From: Cordia subcordata
Lineage: Eukaryota > Streptophyta > Magnoliopsida > Boraginales > Cordiaceae
Assembly: GCA_028554755.1 (NCBI GenBank)
Contig: JAPTOF010000003.1
Location: 5,789,501-5,853,500, forward strand
DNA: 64,000 nt
Direction of reading: 5' to 3'
The position numbers and the translations under genes were made by a program. Of the stretch, positions 35,986-49,304 are shown in pieces. Below the pieces are notes generated by a model. The model did no database searches and was not told the DNA's origin. It worked only from the letters and a program-made list of their open reading frames with translations. The first letter of the stretch is position 1. Each line of letters starts with the position of its first letter.

Positions 35986-36829
35986 CTAGTTCCAACCTAG
36001 ATATATATACATACACACACACATATATATATATATAATTTTGTAACTTCATTATAAATATTATATCAAATAATTTTTTCTTCTAATTTAATAGTTAAAA
36101 TTTATTATACTACTTTGAAGATGAAAGTTCAAAACTTCTCAGCAATACTTTGCAATGTTCTCTCAAGAATATTTAGTTACGTATTATTAATAGATAACAG
36201 TTTTAATCCGACTTTACCTCGTTGACCGGTGTAGGGAGGGGTTTTCGATTCATCTTATAGGGGTGACATAGTGTTAGGAGTTTATAAGCTATTAAACATG
36301 TGATGGGGTAAAAACAAAAATTTTTGTACAAATCACAAAGTAAGTAACAAAACCCACCTCGTTACTAACACTAATCTCATTGAACGTTTATGAGATAAGA
36401 TATTCTTTTTCCTTTTTAAAATTTTAAATTTTAGATAAAGTTATTTCAAGCACACTACATAAAAAATGCTGGAAGCTCCTAAATAATAAGTTTTTCTCGG
36501 TAGTAGCATCTCTGGGGTTGTGATAAAACCATATCTTTTTATTATGATCCCATGCTTTTGTGATGAAAGCAGCAGGCAAGGCTGCAAGATTCTTGTGTTC
36601 ACACAATCTTAACAACTCATATCTTCAACGTACATTGTCAAATTGACCAACAACAAAAATATTTAAGTAACTTAAATTATTATATTCAAAGAGTCAACTA
36701 TCAACTTTTCCACTACAGCCTCCATTTATGATATATACTACTTTGTAGGTAAGCCATCTTTAGCGCACCCAATGCTATAGGCTTCACATCACAAACTTTA
36801 AAGCCTTTTTCACTTTCTGTTTTATAGAC

Positions 36830-36848
36830 TGACGTCTTCATATATAGT
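36830..36848 (+). promoter_or_regulatory. TGACGTC motif and TATA-like box before the MEB-like gene
   Basis: TGACGTC (bZIP/ASF-1-type site in plants) is at 36830-36836 and CATATATAG at 36840-36848. If this TATA is used, transcription starts near 36870, which favours the ATG at 36879 over that at 36867. Untested inference. Confidence 0.35.
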
Positions 36849-36878
36849 GCAAAATTCTTATATACGTTGCATGCGAAA

Positions 36879-39800
36879 ATGGAGAATGAAGAGCAGACAA
36901 GGGTGCATGTAGAGGTGGAAAATGAAGCCATAATGGGTGCAAAAATGGTGGAAGAAGAGCAGAGGAGGGTGGAAAATGAAGCTATAATGGGTGCAAAAAT
37001 GGTGGAAGGAAAGCAGAAAAGGGTGCATGAAGAGGTGGAAAAGGATGGTGTAAAAATGGTGGAAGAAGAGCAGAGAAGGGTGGTGCAAGAGGAGTGGGAA
37101 GAAGAGGTTGAAGAGGCTGCATTGCTAGTAAGGAAGTCTAAGCCTGGCAAGAACAGCGCCATTAATGGTTCTGCTAATGGTGATGCTAGTAATGAAGTGA
37201 GCAGCAATGGTGATGTTGATGACAAGAATGGGGGTATAATTGTAAATGGTTCCACAATTTCAGTCACTGAAAATGGTGGTGGTGGTGGAACAGTTGTTGT
37301 TGAAGAACAACTAGAACAAGGTGCAATGGAGCCTACTACTGCTTTACCTAATGATGGCCAACAGCAAATATCACAAAATCTTGTCTACTATGATAAGGAT
37401 GAAGGTATCATGTCCTTGGCTGTTACATTAATTCTTAAAATTTCTGCCTCTAGATTTTGTAACGTCCATTATGCGATTCTTGATAAGGTGTTTTGTGTAA
37501 AGAGTAAGGGCTACTAAGGGCTTGTTTGGATTGGTTGTTAAAGACGCTTTTTTGTGTAACTTTTTTGACAAAGACCTGCTTTTTTTTTTTTTTTTTTTGA
37601 GAAATAAAATTTGTGGGTTTTGGAAAAGAAGCTGAATTTCCCCCTCCCCCCAAAAAGTTTCGGCCTTTTCTTTTTTTTTTCTTTTTCTAAATTTATTTAT
37701 ATATTTATTGTAAAATATATAATTTTTTTGGGGAAAAAGGTGTGTTTCTTGTAGAAAAGCCAACACAAACAGGCCCTAACAGTATAGATATTAGTTTGAT
37801 ATTGGTATTCTTTAAGCTTACAACGATGGATTCGGTTACAATCTTGGTGTTCTGAGTCTGGGGCTTGACAGAATTTGTTGGCTTTAGCCATGTGTATATA
37901 TGATTTTGTCAGTTGCAGAAAGCCAATATGTACGTGTATATATATGGACCTGAGAGTTAGTTATGCACTTAACCCTCTAAGGGGCCTCTCTTTACCCTAC
38001 CTGTCTGGAGATTGATAGAAAATGAGGGGGCCTCTTTTTCTTTTTCTTCTTGTTTTATACCCTTTTCCCTTTATTGTTAGCTATGTGTGAGCCCAAGATA
38101 GATATGTGTACAGACTTCATCTAGTATGAATATATCACTGGGAAAAATCTAGGCGATCTTTGATTCTGCAGAGGGGTGGGGTTCTTGAATTTTGTCTCGA
38201 GGTAATTGAATTTTATTTTCTGCTCGAGGGGTGCGGGCTCTTGAGATCAATTACACGGGCGAAATTATATGCAGGGTAGTGGGGATTGCTGCTTCATTTG
38301 CCTACATGTATTTTAGATATAAGGTATTTTTAGGTTAGTGTAGTCTAGAAAACAATTAGGTCAGACCGGAAAAAGAGTATGAAATTATGTGTTATAACCC
38401 CTGCTAAAAGCATTCCTGGACCTTCTGCTACCCATAGCAATTGTCTTTATTTGAAAAGCTTATTTCTTGCTTGATTGGAAAGCAACAGCAGCTGTAGAAG
38501 AAGGCTGGCTTCACTTGTATGCCACTTCCTAGTCCTTAACAGAGTCCGAGTGAACCAGTGAGTTGCAATAGTATGTAGGCATGACGCCAGTGCTTTTCAG
38601 CTCTGGAAGCTTCTTTGAAGCTTGGATTCTCATGTCTGAATTTTTACTCTTGTTGCACATGAACAATGAAACTGCAGATGATGGAAAGATGCTATTGCTT
38701 ATTGCAGGCAGCATAGGAAAAGATGCTTTAATATAGATATATGTTAATAATGTGCATCTTAGAAGTGCAAGACTCAGACTTCTCTGCCTGTTAGCTTTGG
38801 CTTTTACTTAGTTCAAGTTTACCTACACCAATCTCCTTGATAACTCCTTGATAAACTTTTCCCTGTACTTCCACTGTACCTAGCTAATGGCTTAACCTGT
38901 CTCCACTTGGCCATTCCTTTCAAGAATATCGTATCTCATGTGGCTACTGATCTTGGAAACAGTAAGAATTGGTATTTGAAGATCATTTTCATATTGAGTA
39001 CACAACTTTTCCTCATATATTTCAGACATTACATGCAATTATTGAATTGCAACCATTTTCTTTTCTTTCTTGACTGAAGGAATATGGAAGTGTCGATTCT
39101 GCTGTTGGACTTACCAAACTGGAAGTCTTTGTTTTGATCATATTCAGAATGCCCAAGGGCACTTGCATAGGATGATGAATGGAAAAACTTTTAACCAATC
39201 GGGGACATGTTTCAATTTTGAAACCGAAGGTCAGTAGACATGTTGATTTTAGCAAAAATGCAGCACCTGCAGAGCACTAGAAAGTTCCGTTTGTCCGTCA
39301 AAAACTAAGATTACCATAAGAGTGTGGGAAAGTTTAATCTGCCAAATCTTCTAAGTGGAACAAGCCGGAAAAGATACAAAATAACACCTCTAGAAAATAC
39401 CTGGGCTCTATGGATATGATATAATTAATATATACTAGTTTGTGTCAATCAAAATGACAGAGAAACGTAAAAGAACGTGTTTTAGTTTATTTGAGGTAGT
39501 ATAGTCAGCATCAATTGACTGAATATGATCAAGACATTCATATCTCGTATTGTTGTTACTGGTGCACATTAGAATGAAAGTTTAAGATATTACGTGGAAA
39601 AATATTTGATTGAAAAACCAGGACCCTGGACCCCTTGGAATTGGTATCTCATGTTAAAATTCGTCTGGCAAAGGAACTTATGATTTCCTTGGCTATGTTT
39701 TTTCTATTAGTCATGAACTTTTTCTTTTATTTCCTGTTGCTAATAACTTTTCATGTTATATTCTTGAAATTGCTATTGACCATAATTTTTTTTTCTGGGC

Positions 39801-42800
39801 AAGCAAGTGAGTTGGGTGCAATCCTTCCACTTTGATTAAACTATTATGATAATATCTGAGATAGCTGCATGAACTACTTTCCTATTGTTGCTGCAAGCTA
39901 CAGACTTTTTGTCATGTAACTGTTCTAATCTTCTTGGAGATTTCTAAGTCCCATACTTCATTTACATTCAGAACTTAAATCAGTTAATAACCATTTTGTG
40001 CGTCATGCAACTGCAGGTGGTAACTTCATTTCTGTTTTTTCTGGAGACAGACCTACCGCTAAAATTCCTGCACTTGAGGGACTTAATGTCACTTCACATG
40101 GTATTTCTGTTGAGAAGACTCCGAGTTCAGAGAACAATGATCAGTATCAGGAACATTTCAAAGAGGAGAGCTTGCCAACCTCAAACCTTTCGCTCTCTGA
40201 ATTTTCACATGATGATCATAATGCAAGTCATAAATCCTCCAGTATCAAAGGAACAGAAAGTGCAGATGCTGATCTGATAGACGAGAGTGACCTGGATGTA
40301 CCAGAGATAGATGTTGAGAAAGTCCTGAGAAAGCAAAATACACATGATCTATATTGTCCTAACTGCAATTCATGTATTACCAGGAGGGTAGTTCTTCGTA
40401 AAAGGAAACGCAGAATTCAAACTCTTACTGAAGATGTTAAGCGTAACAAACCAGAAGCTAAGGTTGAGGGCATAGTGCCTGCAAGTTCTTTGCAGGCACT
40501 TAGTGATCGAGGTCGTGATACGTCAAATATCCAGGATAATGGTAGTTCAGTTCCTGCAGCAAACAATGATGATCGTGAAAGAGAACCAGATATATTCAGA
40601 TGCTTATCATGTTTCAGCTTTTTCATTCCTACAGGTGAAAATCTTCTTTCTATTAAGGAATTTTTCCTCTCTGGATGACCAGTTTTGGACACCACAAATT
40701 CTATAGTGCTGCCATTTATATGAATAGTGCTTCCATTTCTCAGTTCCACCAATCTTATTACTCTTCTTGCTACAAATTATTTGAAAAAAGACTGTTCTCA
40801 TGGCACAAGCTGGTTTAGTGTCAGGCATATTGGATCTTCTAATAAAACTAGACATGCTGTTCTTACTGAGTATTTTCCGACTTACTGACGTAAATGGAGA
40901 ATATTGTTCTGCGGCTTGTTACTGGAAAGAAACATCTGAGAGAATATGTATATATGTGGACTTATTGCTTTTCTGTTTTGGTAAACTTATTATATTTCCT
41001 CATGTATAAACTGCAAAATAAATTCTAACACTCCTAGCCTATTCATTGTTAATTGGTGTGCTGCTTATAGATTTCTATAGTGTAAAAGTTGTTCACTCAT
41101 TTGTTGTTGATAAAGATCTAGCCATGACATGACAGAAAGTTGATGCCTCTTACTGAACTTCCAGGAGATGGATTTAAGTTGTTTAGAACATTTGGGAGAA
41201 AAGGTGACAGACCTACTACCCAAGATGAGCAAATATCAGAAACAAACAGAAACTGGTTTGCATCCATTTTTGCACTGAACAGAGGAAATAAACCGGCTGA
41301 ACAAGGTAATATGCATTCTGCAATATGTTTTTTGTTTTGAACAAATCGTACAAGAGTTGTGAATAATTATAACATGTGAATAAATAGTGTAAGAGCTGTG
41401 AATGATTAAAATTTGTATAAAGGGATCAAGGGATGATATTATTGTTAAAGAAATTGAGACAAAGAGAGCTTAGAAGAAACTTCTACATGACAATTTTTGC
41501 TTCTCACTAATTGATTTCTAAATATCTCAAGTATTTATAGATTTTTAGGGAGACTTAAGAGGAGAAAAATGGATCAATATTACTATTTCTCACACCATGG
41601 ATGGTTAATGCATGACCTCTGCCTATTGTCACTGGATCGTTAGACGCTCAATTGACAGAAGTCATTAGTCATATGAGAGTTAGCACCTGAGTCCAGTTAC
41701 CATTTTGAGTCAGAAACAGGAGTAGAGTTTACTTGAGTAGTGTCTGTTTTGCTTGTTTAGGACTGAAACAATTGGTTGAGTCCGATTTACACCAGCAGTC
41801 AAGGCTGTATGATTTAGATTTTCCTCAAATTTGGCAGTAAACTAGGAGTGAAGAGCTAGTTCGAGAGGTTGAGAGTGAGGAGGGTGAGACAGCGAGCCCC
41901 TTAGGACTGACTGAACCTGTTAAAAATCTTGAGATTCCATCATAAAAACCAATTGGTTAATATAAGGAGTGACCTAGGACCTTTTATGGTGATTCTAAAT
42001 CTTGAAATTTTCCAATGTAGGAAGCCTTTATATGTTGTAAGACCCCCCCCCCCCCACGTGTGACTTGGAATAATGCCTGCACCACCTTGATGACTAGATT
42101 TGGATTTTGATGACTGGATTTGGATGGCCAACAACCTGGACTACAGAGATGCCTACACTACTTTGATGACTAGATTTGGATTTTGATGACTGGATTCAAA
42201 TGGGCAACAACCTGGACTGTAGGGATGGGCCACCACGTAATTGGATTTTGATGACTGAATTCGGATGGCGGACGACCTAGACTGCAGGGATAAACCACCA
42301 CGTTACTGGATTTTGATGGTTGGATGTGCAGTATGAACGAACTTGACGGGTCACACGTAGACATGAGCATAGCGCGAGAATTGGACCAAAAGCCCAACTT
42401 TGGTACCATGTTAAGAATCCTGAGGTTTCATCATAAAAACCATTTGGTTAATATGAGTAGTGACCCAGGACCTTATATGGTGATTCTGAATCTTGAGATT
42501 TTCTGATGTGGGAAATCTTTATATATGTTGTAACAGAACCTTTAAAGGACCACTATTGACATCACATTCATTATAGCTTCCTCTGCCTCTTGGTGTTGAG
42601 AGTCATTTTGGTATAAGGGTCAGTGTTTAGGCCAACAGGTTGTTTGTAATGCAGGATAGAAGATTAAAACATTTGGAGAAGCAGCTCTTCAGAAAAAAGA
42701 AGACTGCTAAGTTCCTGAACTTTTAAAGGATCAGCACTTAATCTAAAAGAGGTTTTAATGGGTTCAAATTCAGAGGGTAGACCTTTGAGAATGTAGAGAA

Positions 42801-45800
42801 TAATATACTCCTCTTTGATGACCTCTGCAGCAGTTCAATTAATTGCTTGTTGCAGAGAGGGAAAAACTGAAAAAGATGGACTGTTTTAGAGCTAGGGTCA
42901 GCCTGCTCTAGGTACCATGAAAGAAATTGAGAGAAAGAGAGTCAAGAAGAAAATTTTTAGTGACGTCTTTTACTTCTCATTAACTGATTTCTATATACGT
43001 AAACTAGTTATAGAGTTTCAAACCTAAGACAGTTTGGTTTCTAGGCTCTGATACTATAACTTTTAGATGAGGTGCTAACTCTAAGATTGTATCAGAGCCT
43101 AGACACCGAAAAGTCTCAAGTTCGAAGCTCACCACCATCCATTTAAAAAATATTAAATTGTCCATCTACAAGCTCTAAACGGATCGCGTTGTACGTGAGG
43201 GGGCATGTTAAGTACAAATAAATAAGCCAATATCTTTTCTATAAGCTTAAGCTTTTGGACGAGGTAGTAACTCTAATATGGTAGTAAAGAATTATTGAGG
43301 TTCCATTATAAAAAATAATCGGTTGATATGATAAGTTGTCCAAAATCTTATAAGGTGATTTTATACTTTTTTTATGATTTTTCCATGTGGGTGGAATGGA
43401 TCACATGTGCAAATGTGAGAGACTAGGCCAAAACTCAGTTCTGATACCATGTGAAGAATCACTAAGGTTCCATTATAAAAACCAATTGGTTAATATGAAA
43501 AATGACGCAGGATCCTATAAGGTGGTCTTATACGTAATGATTTTTCCATGTGAGAGGAATGTTTATTCCAACAGATCTGTAGGGAGATCTAAGATATTTG
43601 TACGAGTCAGTTTACTCACTGACTTATTCTACAAGTAACTGTAACAGAATATTTAGAATTCTAACTAAATCCTAGTTGTCCAATAGCTTATCATGAGCTG
43701 GCAATAAAATTTGCACCATAGAGGAGACCTTATACCATGCTCCCATTGGAACATGGTTGCTCTCTCCTTTCATGTTCACAACTCTTATTCTATTTGTTAA
43801 TAAGTTTAAGTTATTGACAATTACCATACTATTTTTCACAAGTTTTAATTATTCATAACTCCTATACTATTTGTTCAAAACTCTTGTACTATTTGTTTAC
43901 AACTCTTAAACTATTCTTTCATACACTGGCATTATCAGAAGTAACATAATGTACTTGGAAGGATCAGGATTTTTCCTGTTGGTTGTTATCATATGCAGGA
44001 AGCTCCACTAAGGCAGATAAAGAGGAAATCAACCAAGGGACACTTATGCCATCATCCAACATCAGTAATGAGAATGGCCATTCCTCATCAACAATGGCAG
44101 TAGCCTCGTCTGTTAAAATTTCTGATGGACTTCTGGACACTGGGACGAGTCAGCCTCAAGAATCAGCAGTAAATGGAAATGCGAAAACCAATTCAGAAGA
44201 TAAATCACATGATATTTTCCAATTTGTCCAGGGTATGGATTCTGCTTTGAAGTCATTTTTTTCCAATTTGTCCAGGGTAGGATTCTGCTTCGAAGTCCCC
44301 ATTGACGCCTACCAAAGTGACATATACACATCAAAATAATGAGCCACATTAGAGCAGAAAGTCTCTTAGTAGACTGTGCACATTTTGATGGGACAATATC
44401 TTTGAATAGCTTCTCCTGTTCAAATTGTTCTTAATTTATTTCTTCCCTTATAATTAGATAAAGCCTTACTTTAGATAGTCCTATTACTGCAAGCAGTATA
44501 GTCTTTAGTGCTATTAGTGGAAGTGGTAGTCTGCAATGCAAGAAACATTCTTTTTCTTTCTAACAATTACTCATTCCCAGGCGTTTGCCTCAGTTCTTTT
44601 TGTTGGATTATGAAGTTAATTTGTAACCAAAATGGATTATTTTATGACTACAAGCTCAAGACAAGCAAGTAAACTTTTAGAAGAAACAACAATCTACAAC
44701 TAAACTTTTAGAAGAAACAATAATCTGACATAGAACTACAAAGGCCTAGTAATATTATGACACTGTCATATCCCAAAGTCCACGTGTGTGCATATATACA
44801 TTGGATTCCATATATGTACCAAAAATATAAATAGAAAATCACTCAGTAGTTTTAACTCCAGATGCCAGGGATGACACTTGCTTATACTTCAAACTGAATT
44901 TGATACTCACCAAACTGCAGTCTAAGATTCCTCATTGTTTGACTTTCTCGTATAGTCTTTTCCTGGATCATCAGTTTAATTATTCAGCGATTAATGGTTA
45001 AAGGTGCATCTTATGATTATGCCTTCAACATTAAATGATAAATGTAACATAAGCACGGCTATCTTACTAAGCATAGACCTTAAGTGCTAACTTTCTGTCT
45101 TTTTATTCATCTGTTGTCTTCTTGGATTGTTGGAGATGCAGTGGGTGAAATTGAAGTAGATAATGGGGAAGAATTGAAAAAATCTAGTTCTTTCAAACAA
45201 TTGTTTCCTGATCAAGGAAGGAATGAAGCAGTACCAGTAGCTGCTGGCAGAGCTCCTGTTACTAATGCAGAATATGCAGCAAATACTGTTCCAGCAACTA
45301 GTCAGGATGGACTAAAGATTCTGATCTCTTCAGACATGATGCCTCCAATTCTTGATAAATTACAAGCAGATCAGATCTTTGACATGGAGATACAGAAGAA
45401 GACTCAAGGTATAGTTTTTCGCTTTGGATCATCAACGGTATGAAAAGATTACCAGTCTTCCCTTCAAGATAATACCATGTGATTGACATGTATCTTTTGA
45501 AGTACTCTGCTATAAGTTAATTAGTTAAAGACGGGTTATTTTCTATTCCACAAGTGGCAGAAGGAATCCTTTGTAGTAAGTTCGTACATTCTTTCTTGTC
45601 TCAATGATGTTTTGCAACACATAATTGTTATTAATGGAGTTGGTCACTTCTTCATGCATATAAATGGTTTATGCGCAGATGATGAGGCCATGAGCAAAAT
45701 TCAAGTATCTAATGGCAAAGCACACATTTTGGTGGATATTCCTGAGGATGATGAGCAACTCAGTAAAAACATGCTTGTTACTGATAGAGTGGTTGAAGAC

Positions 45801-48800
45801 AGAAATACATTGTTCAAAGTCAGCCACAAAGGTAAAATATCTTAAACTTTCAGATTCTCTTAAGCTGCTATACATCTTATAATTCATTGCCTCCTGTATC
45901 TTGCTTGAGAACTGCTTCACCATCTCGGCATATCTCTGTGATAAATGAGAGACTATATCAATGTTAAACTTGTTTAGTGATAATCTTGATGTGACAGTGA
46001 TTGAGGACTTTCTCCGAATGACATGTGCCAAAAGGGAAGCTTGGCAAATTCTTTTGATGGGATTTAGTTCTCTTTAAGGACAGAACAGTGTCCAATCCTT
46101 AATATGAGTGTTAAAAGATTTGGAGAAGAGCACGACATATTGTCAAATCCAAGTTAGAGTTTTGAGTAGAAATCATTAGCTTTGGCAGTGCAGTTTTCGA
46201 ATTCTAAGGCAAAATGTCATATTTTTCGTTCAAGATTTACTAATAAAATTTAGTGGATAGATATTACCTTATAAAAATAATTTTGTTAAGTAACCTTTTA
46301 TATTACTTGCAACTGAAGTATAACTAGATCTGGAATTGATAGATGAAAACATATAAGAGCACAGCCATTAGTGCTGGTGTATAGACTCTGTAATGACTCA
46401 TGAAGCATATTTTTCCTTTCAGTTTGTATTCTCATAAGATGGTCCCTTTCTAGATGCTGGAAGTCTGTAAGATTAGTAGCTTTGAATGTATGATTTTTTC
46501 TTTTTTGTTTGTGTGTGTTTTATGTGTTTATGTTCAATAATCAATAGCTCAAACTTGAAAGAACAGATAATTACACTTTTTTGCTGACAACCACGGTTAG
46601 AAATTCTTTTTCTTTTTTTAATTCATTATCTTTCATTCTTGGATGTGTCTGTGTTTTGAGTAAACATGGATTGCCTTTGACAGATGGCATCTATGCAAAT
46701 CAAAGTTTAAATACAATCTCCAAAGTCGAAGCAAAATTCCAAACAGGGGAAGTGTTGAAAGCAAATGAGGTTGCTGCAAAAATTGCATCTGGTAAGGATT
46801 ACAAGTATTCCTTCTAAATTAATAAATGTGAATGCTGGTTAGGAGTTCAGATTTGATATTATTTATGGTGAACCTGCCACTTCTATTTCTACACTGAGTG
46901 TCTGATCAAGACTGTTCTTAAACAGCTATGATTTAAAGAAATTGATAAACAGTAAGTTCCTAGAGAGTGTTGGTTTCCTTACGGAATCGTTCTAAATGCT
47001 GTAAGTACATCCATAAAAATTTTCTTCCCTTCTTTGTCTTCCACAAGATCTATCATTTCTTGAAACAGAATCATTTCAATATGCAAGAGATACATAGAGG
47101 AAGCTAATACTCAATAGTAATGTTTCAACAGTTTTTCCAGTATGATATCTTTCAAATTAAGGCAGGATTCAGCATTTGGCCTTGGATTTTGGAATTGTAT
47201 CAACCACTTACATTGAGCTGTTCTGACAAATTTCCATATTTTGGATATACAAACTATCTTAGAGGATAAGCATGTTCATGTAACCTATTCTTTGTTGGTC
47301 AACAAGCACAGTAATTCTAAATTCTTAACAATACATCATGGTGACTTTTGATGCACCTATATAATGGAAAGACTGAACGCATTCCCGACTTAGGGTCTGC
47401 TTACCAGGATACATCGTTTCTTCACAGTCACAGTATTTATAAACCTGATTAACAATGAACACTTAAAGTTTGTTTCTATATCCATGCTTGGGTGCTGATC
47501 ACTAAATAGCCCCTTGAAGTTAATATCATAATCTAACATATTGTAAACCTCGTTCCGTATTGGTTCTATAAAAGATGTGTTACAAGTCTATCTTCTTGGG
47601 TCCTCTAATACTTCAAAGTTCAAGCATTTGGACTAGTTAACTAGAGTCAATGTGTTCGGTCCACTAGTAGTTGGACTTAGATCGTTACACATACTTATTT
47701 GTCTCCCTATCATCATCTTTACTTGCAGGCAAGGATGCTGTTATACTCGTAAAAGCAGGGCCAGTTGAAACTGAACCTTCTCAGAGGGCGGAAAATGCAA
47801 CAGTAGCCACAGCACCAGGGGCTTCACTCTTAACTGCTCAAACCAGTGCAGTTGAACCGAAGGGAATTGAAGTTGGAGAAAATTACAAAATTGAGATAAT
47901 TAAAAGCATTGTATATGGTGGTTTAGTTGAGTCAATTACAGGTCTGAGTGTTGTATCCTCTGCAGTTGGTGGTGGTGCTGCCACATGTAAGTTTTCAAGA
48001 TTTCTGGTAATAGTTTAGGGTAAATCTTACAAATGGTTGTAAGACTTTACACATGGTACTATACATATGGTAATTCTTAAACATGAATTTGTGAAATACA
48101 CAAGATATTCACATGGCATCTATATGGGACAGCTGTTCAACTCGGCTACCTTTTTGAGAAAAATCCCTTTGTTTAACTTTTGGTACTCTGTTGCTTGGGA
48201 TACAGATTCAAAAGCTTTTTCTTCCTCCACACAAAGTTCTGTATTTTCCTTGTCATGAATTGTTTCTTAGTAGGAAACTCTTCAGTCTGGACACCGAGAT
48301 GTTTGGACCTCACATGGTTTTGGCCCACACATAGCTGTTGCTGTCCAGACTGAAGGGATTCCAATTAGTAGTATTTTTCTTAATCAACTGTACCTGTCAT
48401 GTCATACTGCAGTGAATACTGTAGCTCTGGGAGTAGCTAATCTGATCGGTGGAATGTTCATCATTGCCCACAATGTAAGTAGTTCTTTTCTATTCATTTC
48501 TTCTCCATAAGCTTCACATCTGAGCTTTTATGTTATTTTCCAATCACGTGCAACTTGTAATGTAAATCATTTTCACAAAGTGAATTAGCATAATGGGTAT
48601 CAGCTTCCAGCTTGTAAGTAACCACTTTGTTAGGGAGCGTATACTTGATTAGTTTGATGTCTCTAACATGTTGCAATGACTACTAGTTTGCAGTAATCGA
48701 AATCTGGGGCATACTTTTTTAGAATATACCAAGTGAAAGATCCTAGTGATTGATGAAAATTTGCTTTCTTGGTTTCATGAGCCATCTTCACTGAATTTGC

Positions 48801-49304
48801 ATACTGTCCTTGCATGTAAATATCCAGCTGTGGCAACTGAAGAATGATCAAGAAGACCAAACAGTCAACCAAGTGACTGAAAGGTTGGATCAGTATCGAG
48901 AATTACTTGGTCGGAGAAAAAATTTCGTGCTGCATGCAATTTTAGCCATGTTATCCTACATCATTTTCGGGTTGTTGCCTCCCATTGTCTATGCTTTCTC
49001 TTTCCGCAAAAGTGATGATAGGGAACTCAAGCTTGTGGTAGTTGCAGCAGCTTCATTTTTATGCATCCTCATGCTAGCTACTGCAAAGGCCTATGTTCAG
49101 AGACCACCCAAGTCTTACCCGGGAACTATATTACGCTACATTGTTCTGGGTTTCATGGTATCAGGTGTCTCGTATGTGGCAGGAGAGTTGTTCAACAGGC
49201 TCTTGGAGAAGCTGGGATTGTTCGAATCGAGTTCGAGTTCAGTTCCTACGTTGTCCCTTCTAGAAATGACACCAACCAACCAAGCATGGAGGGCGTCCTT
49301 CTGA
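36879..49304 (+). CDS. Membrane protein of ER body (MEB)-like, VIT1/CCC1-type C-terminus, 10 exons
   Basis: Exons: 36879-37404, 40017-40634, 41165-41305, 43999-44232, 45142-45408, 45679-45831, 46684-46791, 47729-47986, 48413-48474, 48828-49304. All GT-AG, phases agree, 947 residues. I chose ATG 36879 (A at -3, G at +4) over 36867 (weak context). The N-terminus is acidic with an internal repeat. Paired CxxC motifs follow: DLYCPNCNSC (Cys 289, 292) and DIFRCLSC (Cys 371, 374), likely a zinc ribbon, then a long low-complexity region. The last 200 residues hold five hydrophobic segments starting at IIKSIVYGGLVESITGLSVV and including LIGGMFIIAHNLWQL, the signature of plant MEB1/MEB2-like proteins related to vacuolar iron transporters. 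Arabidopsis MEB proteins sit in ER-body membranes and can carry iron/manganese in yeast; whether this one does is inference. Confidence 0.9.
36893..37040 (+). repeat. In-frame coding minisatellite in MEB-like exon 1
   Basis: Two in-frame copies of about 57 bases (protein VENEAIMGAKMVEEEQRRV and VENEAIMGAKMVEGKQKRV), followed by partial copies ending KMVEEEQRRV. The frame stays open, so copy-number change would alter protein length by whole units. Confidence 0.85.
37515..37779. mobile_element. Tourist-like MITE in MEB-like intron 1
   Basis: GGGCTTGTTTGGATTGG (37518) to GCCAACACAAACAGGCCC (ending 37776), flanked by TAA on both sides. It lies 110 bases after the exon 1 donor. Confidence 0.8.
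37780..40016 (+). other. Rest of MEB-like intron 1
   Basis: About 2.2 kb of intronic DNA with no coding-like ORF or clear mobile element. It is less AT-biased than the intergenic repeats. Confidence 0.5.
41930..42540. repeat. Repeated LTR-like segments and a minisatellite in intron 3
   Basis: Segments containing AAAACCAATTGGTTAATAT and GTGACC(T/C)AGGACCTTATATGG recur at 41946, 42436 and, diverged, at 43307 and 43480. Between the first two, a unit of about 65-75 bases (GATTTTGATGACTGGATT, then CAACAACCTGGACT) is repeated three to four times (42090-42320). A 14-base C run is at about 42042-42055. Confidence 0.7.
43018..43128. repeat. Inverted repeat with tRNA-Met-type primer-site wording
   Basis: The left arm (43018-43056) ends CTAGGCTCTGATAC and the right arm starts GTATCAGAGCCTAG (43089), with about 38-base arms and a 32-base loop. 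GTATCAGAGC is the wording of the initiator-tRNA-Met primer-binding site in many plant retrotransposons, so this looks like two retroelement ends joined head to head. Confidence 0.6.
44220..44290 (+). repeat. Direct duplication over the exon 4 splice donor of the MEB-like gene
   Basis: The block CCAATTTGTCCAGGGTA, followed by GGATTCTGCTT, occurs twice, 44 bases apart, so the donor GTATGG at 44233 has a duplicate GTAGGA at 44277. The first keeps the frame with exon 5; the second would shift it. Confidence 0.8.

Larger units (their letters stand above)
41333..43930. mobile_element. Probable transposon bounded by inverted GAACAAAT repeats in MEB-like intron 3
   Basis: The left side (41333-41413) has GAACAAATCGTACAAGAGTT and GTGAATAATT; the right side (43771-43930) carries the same words inverted (AACTCTTGTACTATTTGTT). 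The inside holds tandem repeats, LTR-like relics and a hairpin, but no ORF. Boundaries and class are uncertain; it fills most of intron 3 (41306-43998). Confidence 0.45.

Noticed and set aside
36713..37267. Minus-strand 184-residue ORF opposite MEB-like exon 1
   Set aside because: It is the antisense shadow of the repeat-bearing exon; Ser/Thr/Phe repeats mirror the sense acidic repeats.
37428..37766. Minus-strand 112-residue ORF in MEB-like intron 1
   Set aside because: Entirely within or beside a MITE, low-complexity Lys/Phe stretches.
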